Shown: in pieces, positions 30,837-42,109 of the stretch
Numbering within the stretch: the first letter of the stretch is position 1
Layout: each line of letters starts with the position of its first letter
Assembly: GCA_030581615.1 (NCBI GenBank)
Contig: JAKTTT010000002.1
Coordinates: 1 to 64,000 of the forward strand
Direction: 5' to 3'
Source: Alloascoidea africana
Lineage: Eukaryota; Ascomycota; Alloascoideomycetes; Alloascoideales; Alloascoideaceae
Length of the DNA: 64,000 nucleotides
Translations under genes and position numbers: made by a program
The notes under the pieces: generated by a model
What the model was told of the DNA's origin: nothing
Seen by the model: the letters and a program-made list of their open reading frames with translations, nothing else
Databases searched by the model: none

Positions 30837-33416
30837 ATTTAATCCAATGATTCGAAAATGAACGATAGAAATAGATATCAACAAAAATGAAATAAGGAGT
30901 GAATATTTTGATGCCTGCTCAAAATAATAGAAAGAAAGAAACGATTTTGAAAAATCTGATTTAGAACAAACAAAAACGTAGAGATCCTTGGTCAGCTTAT
31001 AAACAATTTGGAAAAAAGGGGTGAAAATGTTTTATAGTTGACATCTGTTAGAGAGAAACCAACTTAAACTCTATTTTCAATAGAACGTATTCTAGACTCT
31101 AAGATACAACGAGACTTTCAGAGTTATTCACAACTTATCGCAATTCATCCTAAACTTGCTATTGTGTATTTTGTCTGGTTCGATTCAAATAGCACATATC
31201 TGACAAAAGTTCTCGTAGGTTCTTTTGAAAAAAAGCTTTCAATCGATTGAAGAGGCTACTGCAAGGGGTAAAAGACAAATACAGATCTAGAAAGTGCAGC
31301 AGTGTTTTGCTGAGAGATCTTAAAACTCTCTATTACGCCAACGCAGGGACAAGCGCTGAAAGGCTTGGTTTCCCAAAGTTTGTCCATATCCAGTAACACG
31401 CCTGCAAGTTAAGTCCACAATTGGTTGGCTTGAACTACGATCCCGTTTCGACCAGAGCATCGCATCGAAGTTACCACTCGTTTCAAGTAGAGAGGGGAAG
31501 ATTTTGCACTTCAAGATTCGGAAATAAAAGCGGAAGCAAAAATAAATCTTCAGATTTGGCGATATTTCATCATCTCTACCGCAATGCTTTATTTCTTTTA
31601 GTGAGGTCATCAAATACACTGCCGAGGGCACCCTGTTCTCTTTCATGAAGAAAATCATTTATTTAAGCATTCTCGAATAATTTCCCTGTAAAATTCTTTG
31701 CAGGGACCTTCCAGATTTCAAGATCTATGCTCAGACGCTCCCTCCATCTAAGGTTACACAGTCAATTATGAGGCAGACATGGCGTTTGGTTAGTACATAT
31801 TTCCAACACTAAAGAAGTTTAACTCTGGTTCGTGCATAACAACAGTTCAGAATCTAGAAGCATTTATAAGTGATTTCGGCTAAAAAAACAGTCATGCTGA
31901 CATGCGTAAGAACTCTTCCGCTCAGACCGGACGAATAGGGCGCATTTGAAACTATCACAAGCATACAGTGAGCTTAGGAGACCGACTTTGTCGGTGATTT
32001 TGGTCCAGTTCGCCAACTTGAGGACATACTTCAAAGTTTAGGATCGTCATGGGGAGGCAAAGTTGACCGAGAAGTATCAGTTTGCGCTGAGGCTTCTTTG
32101 AAATGATTGAGATCTAGATCTGAACACTACTTTGAGGCATGGTTAGAAAAATTCTGTGGCATACGGAGCGATCAATCCTTAGTTACTCTTGAATACAAAA
32201 CATCATGAACAGTTGAAAAAGAATCATGATAATGGGAAACCCAAATTTCGTGAGTTTCTCGTTGGTCAAAATCCAGTTGGTATTTAGAAAAGTAGTATTC
32301 TAGAACGGAACAACACTGGCAGAAAATCAATGCTTTGAGCCCCAACATAGCATACTTCTGCAAAACAGAGTTAGAAAAATGGAAATGACATGTATTTGGT
32401 GTATGAAAAGCTGTGACAAAAAAGTAATCAAGCTTTCGAATATCTTTGATTAGAAAAACGCAACTTCGAAACTGAGCCTCGGGCTAGAATGGGAAGTTAA
32501 GCTGTAAAGACAATAACGTTTTTAGTCAACCTAGCCGTGCTATTCTGTCAGTCTGAATTCCTATATTACAAGTCTCCTCGCTTATGCATATGATTGATAA
32601 CAATAAAAACAGTATGATCCTATATAAATCGAACTGGCAATTGCGGCAGCTATGAAAGACGGAAAGCAGTAGCAGAAGCATGTGATATTTGACTAGTGCC
32701 CTGCACTATCGAACGACCTTTGATACCAAAGTTCCAGTGGTTGTTTCGGGAAGCATTGGGCTTCTCGAGCAAGAAATGCTGAGCTTTGTCAAGGTTACGC
32801 TCCTGAAGTTTGTAATAGAACATTGCCGAGTTCCCTTAACTACATAGCCCAATTAACGTAAATTGTATTCCGGTTTCATATGGACACATTTCTTTTGTAT
32901 CACTTTAGGAGAGATATTGACGGTTGAACATTCGAGTCTCCTTTTTCAATAAACATTGATGTGGTCAACAAACCAGGCCAGACCATATGAAAGCTTAGAA
33001 TTTCGAATTATTGATAATTTTAAACCTACCTATACAAGCCTACACTCTGGAGTGAGATCCAATCAAAAGTGCAAAATAGGAGAGTAAATTATAACCCCTT
33101 TTACTGAATAACAGAAACAGATAAGAAAACAGCGAACACGATAGTTCCAAATCAACCAATCAATAAGCAACAAACACGTGTTAAATTTATAAAATAATAG
33201 AGTGTATACTGTAAACCATCTCAAAAAAGAAGCATCAATTGACTAAGAAAGCATACAAGTCGTTGGCAAAAATAGCATCAAAAACAACATATTAATTTGA
33301 GTATCCATGATTATAGAGAGACGCTGCAAACATAACAAGAAACATGAAAAAAAGTCCAAACCAGCAAAACAAATGTTCCATGTAAAAGATAAAGTGAACA
33401 AAGAAGAGATGAATGT
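30837..33416. other. Long interval without a recognised gene
   Basis: 2.6 kb. Frames of 60-110 codons occur (for example 31320-31658 minus) but none has family resemblance. A short coding-like stretch near 32100-32210 on plus (E-H-Y-F-E-A-W-L-E-K-F-C-G) is isolated. The left end holds the PRY1 promoter. Confidence 0.4.
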
Positions 33417-34109
33417 TTAGTAGCCCCAGTACTCCTGCCATCGATTTGGTTTCGGAACAGGGGATGCAGCGGGTTGTGTAGCCTTCTTAGCCTTCTCCGT
33501 CTTTTTCAAAATAACTATTAGGAACCCACCTTTGATTACATGGTTGTGAGATGGCTCCTCCACCCATTCCATCGCCAATTGCTGGTTTTTCCAGACCTTC
33601 TCTGGGATATCGACTCTGTAGAACTGCTCTGAACACACAGACGTGTTCTTCAAAAAGCCAGCTGAGTTGCTCGGCTTTTGAACCTGTGCAATGATGTAGA
33701 TTTGCCGCGTTTTGGCGTTTGAAGATGTCCACACCTTGTCCTGTACGAACATGCAAGGCATAGACAGGGACACTTCGTACCTGTCCTCATAATTGTGCAC
33801 TTCAAAGGCATTCAACACCACAGCATTATTGTTTTCCTTCTTTTTTTCTTTTTTTGGAGCATTGAGCTTAATCTGGCGCTCGCTAGGAGACGTGGGGACC
33901 TTTCCCTTCTCTTTCACATCGCTTTTCTTTGGAACGGGAACACCCAACACTGGAACCGCTACGCCGCCTTGTTGAGCATCGTAGGGAAACCAAGGAAACG
34001 CAAACTGACTGGGAGAAGGTGGGCTACGAAGGGCCTCTTGGGGCTTATAGGCCTTGATTTGGTTGATATAGTTCTCAACTGGGTTTGGACGAGGTAGTGT
34101 ACGTGGCGT

Positions 34110-34142
<33 letters not shown>

Positions 34143-34253
34143 CGTGTGGTCCACAATTTTTGGTCCGCCCGGTGCTTTCTTCTTCTGTTCAACAGGCACA
34201 GGCGTGGGGATAATGTAAAAGTACCTATCGGGAGGAAAGTCTTGGTTACTCAT
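33417..34253 (-). CDS. Divergent Hsp20/alpha-crystallin-like protein with Pro/Ala-rich N-terminus
   Basis: 278 residues. The N-terminal half is low complexity: prolines, a run of ten or so alanines from a perfect GCA-type repeat (34111-34140), and a Lys-rich block (K-K-E-K-K-K-E). From about residue 150 a beta-sandwich resembling Hsp20 follows: D-R-Y-E-V-S-L-S-M-P, strand Q-I-Y-I-I-A-Q-V, F-Y-R-V-D-I-P-E-K-V and finally G-G-F-L-I-V-I-L-K-K. These correspond to the small-heat-shock Y-x-V-x-x-x-L-P, F-x-R-x-x-x-L-P and G-V-L-x-I-x-L blocks. The C-terminus ends W-Q-E-Y-W-G-Y without an I-x-I motif. It may be a chaperone-like or scaffold protein; the assignment rests on pattern only. Confidence 0.6.
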
Positions 34254-34482
34254 CTTGTTCTTCTCTATATTTCGATTCTGTGACTTCTCTGAGGAGTGGC
34301 AAAGGTAAAAAAAAAAGAGAGAAGAAGCGGCCAGAATTTATATCATCGAACTGGTCAGCAGCAGTTCATGATTAGAAAGTTGATTTTGGGGAGACGAGCG
34401 TATGTGGCACTAACCCATGCAAAAACAAAAAAATGCGTCAACTGACTCATCTCAAATATGATAGCGATCTACAGATAATTAG

Positions 34483-36156
34483 TCAAAATGACACCTCTTG
34501 ACTAGACGCTAGACAGCCATCGATTTTGATGTAATTGGCCGAGTTGGCGTAGGCGTTGTAAGTAATCTCTACAATCTCGTCCTCTGGGAACCTGAGGTTT
34601 GGGATCTCAGCGACCGAACATGCCATCAGATAGCCATACAAAACACGCAGCACGCTCTCATCTGCGATGATCAAAATGTCGCCACACATCCTCTCAATCT
34701 CCAAAATCAAGGGCTCCATCCTAACTGCCAAATCGTGGCAGGACTCTGCTCGCGGATAGCGGTGGTGATACGGGTCCTTTTGATGTTTTTCGTATTCGTC
34801 AGGAAACTCGGATTTGATTTCATCCTCCGCCATATTTTCTACGTCTCCAGGGTTCCGCTGTGCCAATTGCGACCTTTGCCTGACCTTTATCCCATTCTCC
34901 TTGAAAAAGCGCGCTGTCTCCACGCTGCGGACCCGGGTCGAAGTCCATACCACAAATGAGTTGTCATCTATACCGTCATGCCCCCGAGCAGGTTGTCTAG
35001 ACGATAAAGAAGACGACAGAGTCTCCAGCGGCGTAGCAATTTCCTTGGGGTCGGTGTAGCTGGTATCGGTGAGATGCTTCATATCAGTCAAGTCCACATC
35101 GGTTTCTACAACGACGTCATTAGCACGCTCCTTTCGCTTCCTGTCTTCGAGATGCCTCATAAGGGTGGCTGTCAACTGCCGCGAGTACTCGACACTGGAG
35201 GGGGCCAGGGGATGGTCGCATTTGTAAGTGGACTCTTGAGCCCTATCTGTGCCCGGTGCGATAACAGTATGGCCTGCTCTTGCAAAGTAGATACAGCCTG
35301 ATTTTATTCTCGTGTTGAGCAGAAAGAAGACCATCCTATTGAGTAGATACCCGAACTGTGAATTATTCACCGTGAGCTTTTGACCAAAGTTTATGATCTT
35401 GATGTAGTTCAATTCGCGTTCGTTCATCTCTTCGTATATCTTAATTCGCTTTGATATTCGATTGACATAGTCTTTGACCGCCTTATCCAGATCCCAGCCA
35501 GCGTAATCTGGAGAGGTCCGAACCTGCTTGATATTACGGGTGAGAATTTCAGAGTCCGTAACCAAGGTTTCGATAAATAGAGGCTTTATTCCCATCTCTT
35601 TCAGTGCGTCAGCCAACTCTCGACGCTCATGCGCTATTCCATTCACAGCATCGTAAATGCCAACTTGGCCCCTTTCTTCTGTGAAAAATCTATTCACGTC
35701 CTTCATACATGATTCTAGAATCTTCTTCTTCATCTCCACCGTTTCCCTGCAGGGCGATAATGAAAAATAATCTTCGGGAATGTCGTCACCAGTAATGTGC
35801 CGCCTATAGTCACCCAAATGGAAAACGTGAGTTTTCACCCCGAGCCATCTCATATATCTGGTCAACGAAACCGAGTAGTGTGTTTTCCCTCTTGCAGGCA
35901 GACCGACCAGAACAATGCAGAGCTTTCCAGCATGGAACAATCGGCCCGACTCTGTCGAGTACAATTGGGCTGGAGACACATGGTACGGTGAGAGTCTGTC
36001 GTGGATGCCATCGACGTTGGGATTGGAAATCCGTCTCGCCCCGAGGTGTGGCTTATCATCATCTTTTGGGTCTGCAAAACTCGCCTCGCCAGTGTTTATC
36101 AGCGATGCGCCGAGGCCGTATGTGAGCTCGATCTCTGGGTTGCCGGTTCCTGTCAT
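34483..36156 (-). CDS. PFK26: 6-phosphofructo-2-kinase with an inactive bisphosphatase domain
   Basis: 557 residues, single exon. The kinase half (about 75-285) has the P-loop G-L-P-A-R-G-K-T at 85-92, H-L-G-D-Y-R-R, D-A-V-N-G and the F-I-E-T strand. It makes fructose-2,6-bisphosphate, the strongest activator of phosphofructokinase. The C-terminal histidine-phosphatase fold is present but lacks catalysis residues: the R-H-G motif reads R-A-G (about 293-295), and the second histidine, expected in the I-I-A-H-x-x-V-L-R strand, is Asp in I-I-A-D-E-S-V-L-R (about 497-504). So it should be kinase only, as known for yeast Pfk26. It shares an upstream interval with the pyruvate kinase gene. Confidence 0.92.
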   Translation of the reverse strand: MTGTGNPEIELTYGLGASLINTGEASFADPKDDDKPHLGARRISNPNVDGIHDRLSPYHVSPAQLYSTESGRLFHAGKLCIVLVGLPARGKTHYSVSLTRYMRWLGVKTHVFHLGDYRRHITGDDIPEDYFSLSPCRETVEMKKKILESCMKDVNRFFTEERGQVGIYDAVNGIAHERRELADALKEMGIKPLFIETLVTDSEILTRNIKQVRTSPDYAGWDLDKAVKDYVNRISKRIKIYEEMNERELNYIKIINFGQKLTVNNSQFGYLLNRMVFFLLNTRIKSGCIYFARAGHTVIAPGTDRAQESTYKCDHPLAPSSVEYSRQLTATLMRHLEDRKRKERANDVVVETDVDLTDMKHLTDTSYTDPKEIATPLETLSSSLSSRQPARGHDGIDDNSFVVWTSTRVRSVETARFFKENGIKVRQRSQLAQRNPGDVENMAEDEIKSEFPDEYEKHQKDPYHHRYPRAESCHDLAVRMEPLILEIERMCGDILIIADESVLRVLYGYLMACSVAEIPNLRFPEDEIVEITYNAYANSANYIKIDGCLASSQEVSF

Positions 36157-36437
36157 TTACTCGATCTTGCCAGTTCTTCTCAGCTCTGGTCCCAGTTCCA
36201 GTTCCAACTGCCCTGGGCGAGACTCGGAGGGTGTATGGGTGCACGGAAGTGGATGAAACATCATCTCCTTGGGATCCGGGTAACACCGTGGGGTGGTCTG
36301 CCCACCTGCTGATGGCTGCATGCAAATCAGACTTGTGAGCTTCGTTCAACCATCGCCAACATTGCTGGTGTTCTTTCCCAAACACGTTCCTCTCCTGTTC
36401 TCCAAGACTCGAAAGCAAATCATTCGTACAGGCAAAA
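36157..36437. promoter_or_regulatory. Shared divergent promoter of PFK26 and pyruvate kinase
   Basis: 281 bp separate the two start codons. The interval is relatively GC-rich next to other spacers. No clear TATA box was found, so the elements driving the two genes are not resolved. Confidence 0.55.
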
Positions 36438-38164
36438 ATGTCCTCTTCCTATGTCAGCCCCCCCAGCTCTCGTCTAGAGTGGCTTATATCAATTGACCCG
36501 CAAGAGAGTTTCAAGCGTCAAGCTAGAAAGTCCTCCATTATTGGCACAATTGGTATGCCACTTGCAACCTCATCACAGGTTTACCAGGATTTCCGGATTG
36601 CTAACTGCGAGAGCTTCTAGGCCCAAAGTCCAACAGCGTCGAAATGATAACAGCTTTGAGAAGATGTGAGTTCCTTTTCTAGTGTTCAAGCCATCTTTAG
36701 TTTTTGTTCTTCTCCCATGCCCCACTCCATTTCGCAGGAGTTGCAGCCACGCTAACCATTTTAATATTCCAATTAGCTGGCCTTAACATTGTCCGAATGA
36801 ATTTTTCCCATGGCGATTATAAGTACCACCAGTCTGTTATTGAAAATGCCCGCAAGTCTGAGGAGTACTTTTCCGACTCGCCTCTTGCTATTGCCTTGGA
36901 CACCAAGGGTCCCGAGATTCGGACTGGGAACACTAAAAGTGGACTTGACTATGAGATTGGGCCTAACCATGAGATGATTTTCACCACCGACGATGCATAC
37001 AAGAATTTGTCAGATGATCAGATCATGTACATTGACTACAAACGTATTACTTCGGTAATTGAGCCAGGAAGACTTATATACGTTGATGATGGGGTTCTTT
37101 CATTTCAGGTTCTGGAAATCATTGACGAGCAGACTCTACGAGTCGCTTCAGTAAATTCAGGCAGAATTTCATCGCACAAGGGCGTCAATTTGCCTGGCAC
37201 CGATGTTGATTTGCCTGCATTGTCAGAAAAGGACAAGCGTGATTTGCAATTCGGTGTCGACAACGATATTGACATCATTTTCGCGAGTTTTATTCGTACT
37301 GGAAATGATATCCGAGAGATTCGCCGTGCTTTGGGCCATCAGGGCAGAGACATCAAGATCATTGCTAAAATTGAATCGCAACAAGGGGTGGATAATTTTG
37401 ATGATATTTTAGTTCTTGCAGATGGCATTATGGTTGCACGTGGTGATCTTGGAATTGAAATTCCAGCCTATGAAGTTTTTGTGGTCCAAAAGCAATTGAT
37501 TGCAAAGTGCAACATTGCAGGAAAACCCGTTATTTGTGCGACCCAGATGCTGGAATCCATGACCTATAATCCCAGGCCCACCAGAGCAGAAGTTAGTGAT
37601 GTTGGCAATGCGATTTTGGACGGCGCTGATTGTGTTATGTTGTCTGGAGAAACCGCCAAAGGTGACTATCCAGTTGAAGCTGTCCAAATGATGCATATGA
37701 CGGCCTTGCAAGCTGAAATGACACTCTCTCATGTTCATACTTCTATTGAAATTGGTGAGCTGACCAAGAGACCAACAGAAACTCCTGAAACTATTGCTAT
37801 GAGCGCAGTAACTGCCTCGTTTGAGCAACAGGCCAAGGCCATTGTTGTTTTATCACATACAGGTGAAACTGGAAGACTCGTTGCCAAGCACCGTCCTTCT
37901 TGTCCTATTCTTTTAGTCACCCGTGTTCCCAAGACTTCTCGGTGGACTCATTTGTGCAGAGGAGTTTACCCGTTTTTGTACCCAAGACCACAGCCAGATT
38001 CCATGATGTACTGGCAACAGGATGTTGACGAAAGAATCAAATGGGCAATGGACGAAGCTACCAGAATTGGAATTTTGAGACGTGGCGACGTTGTCATTGC
38101 CATCCAAGGATGGACCAAAGGTATTGGGCATACCAACAACTTGCGTATTTTGGAAACATTCTAA
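36438..38164 (+). CDS. CDC19: Pyruvate kinase
   Basis: Exons 36438-36552, 36621-36665 and 36777-38164 join to 515 residues. Exon 1 gives S-S-R-L-E-W-L ... S-S-I-I-G-T-I, exon 2 (45 nt) gives [15 protein letters not shown], and exon 3 resumes [13 protein letters not shown]. Active-site blocks are intact: [12 protein letters not shown], the K-I-E-S-Q-Q-G signature, [10 protein letters not shown] and [12 protein letters not shown]. It converts phosphoenolpyruvate and ADP to pyruvate and ATP. Introns are 68 nt (donor GTATGC, branch GCTAAC) and 111 nt (donor GTGAGT, branch GCTAACC). A decoy CAG lies before the second branch point. Leu is encoded by CTG at A-T-Q-M-L-E-S, arguing for the standard code. 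Confidence 0.97.
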
Positions 38165-39022
38165 ATACCATTGATCTTTTGCGATTACTTTATGCATCAC
38201 TTGGTCCAAAAACAGTTTGGGAGTAGAATATTTATTATGGGGTTTTTTTATGAGATGAAAAGTTAAGTGAAGTACGTATGTTTATACAATGCATTAATGA
38301 TTCTGTCCTTTGAAATATAAACAAATCTTGGACAATTGACACGTGTGTGTAGTAACAACAAGGTAAAGAAGTGTAACTGAATGGAGTAGTCAGAGTGATG
38401 CATTGTCTTCCAAATGACTTTGAGTCATTTGGTCGATCCTCCGTTTGCCGTTTTGGGACTATCGCCCCAACAGCTTGGCAAAGATAACTGAAGAGACTAT
38501 AAATAAACCACAAAAATACATTAGTAGCAACAGAGATCGATTCTGGACTATCTAAAGGCCTGCTTTGAATCTGTCTCGGTGCATTGGCATCACCGAAACA
38601 CTTTCAAGCAACATACAAAGAACTTAAAGCGCTTAGAAATGACTACCTGTGATGTAATTGCAACTACAATTGTTTATTGTATCAGTAAACTGTCGATCTC
38701 TAGTCGGCGTTTGTATTTTGGGGTTTAAGTCTCTTAGACCGGACTGGTAGTCATCTTTGCCAGAGTATTACCTGTTTGGGAAGTAGCCGGCTCTGAGTCA
38801 TGTTTGGCTCTAACCAATGACAGACCAGAACGCAAATGAGCTATCCTCCAGTATGCGATTAAGTCCACAAGAGCAACGATTTATATGAATAAGTGCTCAA
38901 TATATAGAGGATGAGGGCTGATTAAATGTACTTGTGAAGATCTTTCAGCTACTATTTAAATCGAGGAGCTCCTTCCTTCCTTTAGTTGCTAATCTAAATC
39001 AACAGCTTGCTTATCTCTAAAA
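38165..39022. other. Pyruvate kinase 3' region and THI5 promoter
   Basis: 858 bp. A TATATA lies about 125 bp before the THI5 start. I looked for a TPP riboswitch core (CTGAGA) and saw none. No ORF of interest. Confidence 0.45.
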
Positions 39023-40042
39023 ATGTCTACCAAAAAGATTAGTTTCTTGTTAAACTGGGAAGCAACTCCCTATCACATTCCTATTTACCTTGCTCAGCAA
39101 AGAGGCTACTTTAAAGAGGAAGACCTTGACATTGCTATCCTTGAGCCTGGCAATCCTTCCGATGTCACCGAATTGATTGGATCTGGAAAGGTTGACATGG
39201 GATTGAAAGCCATGATTCATACATTGGCTGCCACTGCTCGTGGGTTTCCTGTTACTTCTATTGGCTCTTTGCTAGATGAACCTTTCACTGGTGTACTCTA
39301 TCTCGAAGGCTCTGGAATCACCACTGATTTCCAGTCGCTGAAGGGAAAGAGAGTTGGTTATGTCGGCGAATTCGGCAAGATTCAGCTTGACGAATTGACA
39401 AAACACTACGGAATGACTCCAGATGATTATATTGCTGTTAGATGTGGCATGAATGTTGCAAAATACATTATTGAGGGTAAAATAGATGCTGGAATTGGCA
39501 TAGAGTGCGTTCAGCAAGTGGAACTGGAGGAATACCTGAAATCTGAAGGCCGCGATATAAACGAAGCAAAAATGTTGAGAATCGACAAACTCGCAGAACT
39601 GGGATGCTGCTGCTTTTGCTCAATTCTCTACATTGCGAATGACAAGTTCCTTGCTGCCCATCCCGAGGTACCTCCTAAATTCCTCAGAGCCATTAAAAAG
39701 GCTACTGATTTTGTCCTTGTCGAGCCTCGTGAAGCCTTTGAAGAATACATCGCTATCAAAGCTCGCATGGCTTCTGTATTAAACACTAGAATCTTTGAGA
39801 GATGTTTTGCCTATTTTTCAGAGTCCTTGTACAATGTTCATCGTGACTGGAACAAGGTTACCAACTACAGCAAGAGACTTGAGATTGTGCCCAAAGACTT
39901 TAAGCCAAACTACACCAACGAGTATATTACTTGGCCCGAGCCAAAAGAGGTAGAGGATCCTTTGGAAACTCAAAGACTTATGGCAATCCACCAAGAAGCT
40001 TGCAAAACTTGTGGTAGTTGCAAGAGACTTGTTCTTGCTTAA
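39023..40042 (+). CDS. THI5: HMP-P (thiamine pyrimidine) synthase
   Basis: 339 residues, single exon, the usual length of THI5/NMT1 proteins. It is a periplasmic-binding-protein fold that sacrifices its own histidine and pyridoxal phosphate to make 4-amino-5-hydroxymethyl-2-methylpyrimidine phosphate. The key residues fall at the known positions: Lys62 and His66 in L-K-A-M-I-H-T-L, the G-E-F-G-K loop near 115-119, and the iron-binding C-C-C-F-C motif at 195-199. It is a single-turnover enzyme, so expression is normally high and repressed by thiamine. Its tail faces a THI7-like permease 309 bp away. Confidence 0.97.
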   Translation: MSTKKISFLLNWEATPYHIPIYLAQQRGYFKEEDLDIAILEPGNPSDVTELIGSGKVDMGLKAMIHTLAATARGFPVTSIGSLLDEPFTGVLYLEGSGITTDFQSLKGKRVGYVGEFGKIQLDELTKHYGMTPDDYIAVRCGMNVAKYIIEGKIDAGIGIECVQQVELEEYLKSEGRDINEAKMLRIDKLAELGCCCFCSILYIANDKFLAAHPEVPPKFLRAIKKATDFVLVEPREAFEEYIAIKARMASVLNTRIFERCFAYFSESLYNVHRDWNKVTNYSKRLEIVPKDFKPNYTNEYITWPEPKEVEDPLETQRLMAIHQEACKTCGSCKRLVLA

Positions 40043-40351
40043 AAGTAGCGTCGTGAAACTTCGATATATCTGCTCAATAGTTTACATATCCGTTTTATTA
40101 TGTCGAGAATGATATACATTGTTAAGAATCAAACACTATGAATCATGATTGTAAATCTGTACAGTCGTTATCTTATATAACGATTAAAATGTAAAGCAAA
40201 CGTGTCCAGCTCCAAGCTCCGTCAAAAGGGAACTGATCAAAAAGTACAAAACTTTGCGCCGCCCTTACCAGCCAAGTTTCAGTTTGCTGGTGAAAAATGG
40301 TAATAATAAGAAAAAAAACAGCAAGTGACCTTGTATTAAGAAAGCAATGTT
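40043..40351. other. Convergent 3' spacer between THI5 and the permease
   Basis: 309 bp, AT-rich, presumably two terminators; no ORF. Confidence 0.5.
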
Positions 40352-42109
40352 CTAAGCCTTTAAGCTTTGGCTCTGTGAGCTTCTATGACGAAGCTCTATT
40401 GTGTCGCCGGTGGGGCTGTTTTCATAAGTTCCAGTGGTTACGGATTGCATATCAATGTATCCTGCATAAGGTATGATTCCCATTTCCTCAGCTTCCTCTA
40501 CTGTAAACGTTCCAAAGTAGTCATCCGGGTCATACTTGCCAAGATTCTTTGGTGGGAAGAAAAAGCAAATTGCGTAATAGATGCTCATAGATATGATAAA
40601 TCCAAAAAAAAGGTTCCCACAGTAATAATTGACAATTTCCCTTGGCATGTATATTGTTGGTGTAACCTGATGTGCCAATCCTGGGATACCCAAACTGAAT
40701 CCGAATATCCAGGCAACAAAAGCGCGTAAATTGAAGCCATGAAAGTAGTAGTAAGTACCATCAGGACTGAGAGTATACAGGTCTGATAAAACCACCTTTT
40801 TATGTCGAACAAAGAAAAAATCACAAATAGAGAGGCCAGCAAGGGGTGCAAGGAAAACAGAAAAGGACCCCATTACTGCCAAAAAGTCGCTTGATGTGTT
40901 ATAAAACCGCCATGGCTGGACAATAGAAGACATTGCAGCTGTAAAAATCGAGCCTCTTCGAACATTAATGTATTTGGGAAATAGACCTGCCAGATCCATA
41001 CCCCCAGCATAGCCGTTGTTGATACAGTTGATACCAAATTGTGATGCAGCGAGTACCAAACCAGCAAAGAAGCAAGCTGCTCGCATTCTTGAGGAGTACT
41101 CGTCGTCTAACCATTTGAACATTATATTTAGTGGATTCCAGTATGCCTCGCCGTATTTCTCCGCAGTCGATGACGCGGCAAATAGACCAATAAATGGAAC
41201 TAAAGAACCCAAGATGATAACAGATAGTGTAGTTCCTAAAATTGTCGAGTGCTTGTGGTTGGCGAATCTAGCAAAATCGGCTTGGTTACTGATAGCAGCA
41301 GCTAACTGTCCATACCACGACGTGATACCGAATATCCAAGCAAAAACGAGGTCTGAGCCGTGAATTTCTGTGTCCGTCTTTCTAATAAGGTCACCAGTTC
41401 CTCCATTCTTCTTTAAACAACCGATCATAATTGCTAAAAATGCCCAGAAGGTGAAAAAAGAGGTGATCAGAATGAGTCTGTTTGTCTTCTCTGGCCTAAT
41501 AATGTAAAAAGGAATAGAAAGGACTTGGAACAAAACATATCCAATAAAGTCTCTAGTGGAAAGGGCAGCACTTTTGGGAAAATGGTTTTTCATAGTCAAA
41601 TAATCATAGCTCAAGCTTGAGATAATCAGAGAAATGCAACGCCCACCAAGCCAAGACTGTGATCCATACCAAACAATCGAAAGCATAATTCTCATTGCGA
41701 TAGAAAACCATGACCCTCTGATCCCCATAAGCATTCTCTGGCACACAGAAAATCCGATATGCCATGTATTCCCAGGCCAAGCATTTGTGATACTGAGAGC
41801 CGCAACCAAAGCGTTTCCTACAATGACAATGCTGATAATATGCGGAATGCTGAGCTTGGCTGAAAGAAGGGATGAGGCGCCAGCCCATGTTGAGATGCAA
41901 ATGTTTGAAATGCCCCAGTACGCGACATAGGACCAAAACCCCCACATCCGGCGCTCTGGAGACATAGGTATGATATCTTCGTTCTTCAAAACTGTTGCTG
42001 AAGTTATATAGTCCTCATCATCATCCAGTTGAATCGCTTTCAAGGCTTTCTGGATATATTTAGGTAACTTCATTATTGAACAATCTTGAAAGTTGCTACA
42101 CTCCCTCAA
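40352..42109 (-). CDS. THI7: NCS1 permease of the THI7/NRT1 type (thiamine or related vitamin)
   Basis: 585 residues (573 if translation starts at the second Met, M-K-L-P-K-Y-I-Q-K). Twelve membrane segments with NCS1 marks: W-G-F-W-S-Y-V-A-Y-W-G, N-A-W-P-G, Y-G-S-Q-S-W-L-G-G and S-N-Q-A-D-F-A-R-F. P-W-R-F-Y-N-T-S-S-D-F-L follows, then I-C-D-F-F-F-V. The cytosolic end D-D-Y-F-G-T-F-T-V-E-E-A-E-E-M-G parallels that of yeast Thi7. This subgroup carries thiamine (Thi7), thiamine phosphate or nicotinamide riboside (Nrt1), while Fur4 and Dal4 carry uracil and allantoin; the tail and the THI5 neighbour favour thiamine. A pyrimidine-rich leader (as GA on plus) lies upstream at 42170-42220. Confidence 0.85.
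   Translation of the reverse strand: MRECSNFQDCSIMKLPKYIQKALKAIQLDDDEDYITSATVLKNEDIIPMSPERRMWGFWSYVAYWGISNICISTWAGASSLLSAKLSIPHIISIVIVGNALVAALSITNAWPGNTWHIGFSVCQRMLMGIRGSWFSIAMRIMLSIVWYGSQSWLGGRCISLIISSLSYDYLTMKNHFPKSAALSTRDFIGYVLFQVLSIPFYIIRPEKTNRLILITSFFTFWAFLAIMIGCLKKNGGTGDLIRKTDTEIHGSDLVFAWIFGITSWYGQLAAAISNQADFARFANHKHSTILGTTLSVIILGSLVPFIGLFAASSTAEKYGEAYWNPLNIMFKWLDDEYSSRMRAACFFAGLVLAASQFGINCINNGYAGGMDLAGLFPKYINVRRGSIFTAAMSSIVQPWRFYNTSSDFLAVMGSFSVFLAPLAGLSICDFFFVRHKKVVLSDLYTLSPDGTYYYFHGFNLRAFVAWIFGFSLGIPGLAHQVTPTIYMPREIVNYYCGNLFFGFIISMSIYYAICFFFPPKNLGKYDPDDYFGTFTVEEAEEMGIIPYAGYIDMQSVTTGTYENSPTGDTIELRHRSSQSQSLKA

Noticed and set aside
31980-32215. Coding-like pieces on plus near 32.1 kb
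   Set aside because: Too short, in several frames, with no recognisable motif or splice sites.
38600-39022. Search for a TPP riboswitch upstream of THI5 and of the permease
   Set aside because: No CTGAGA core or matching helices seen in either upstream region.
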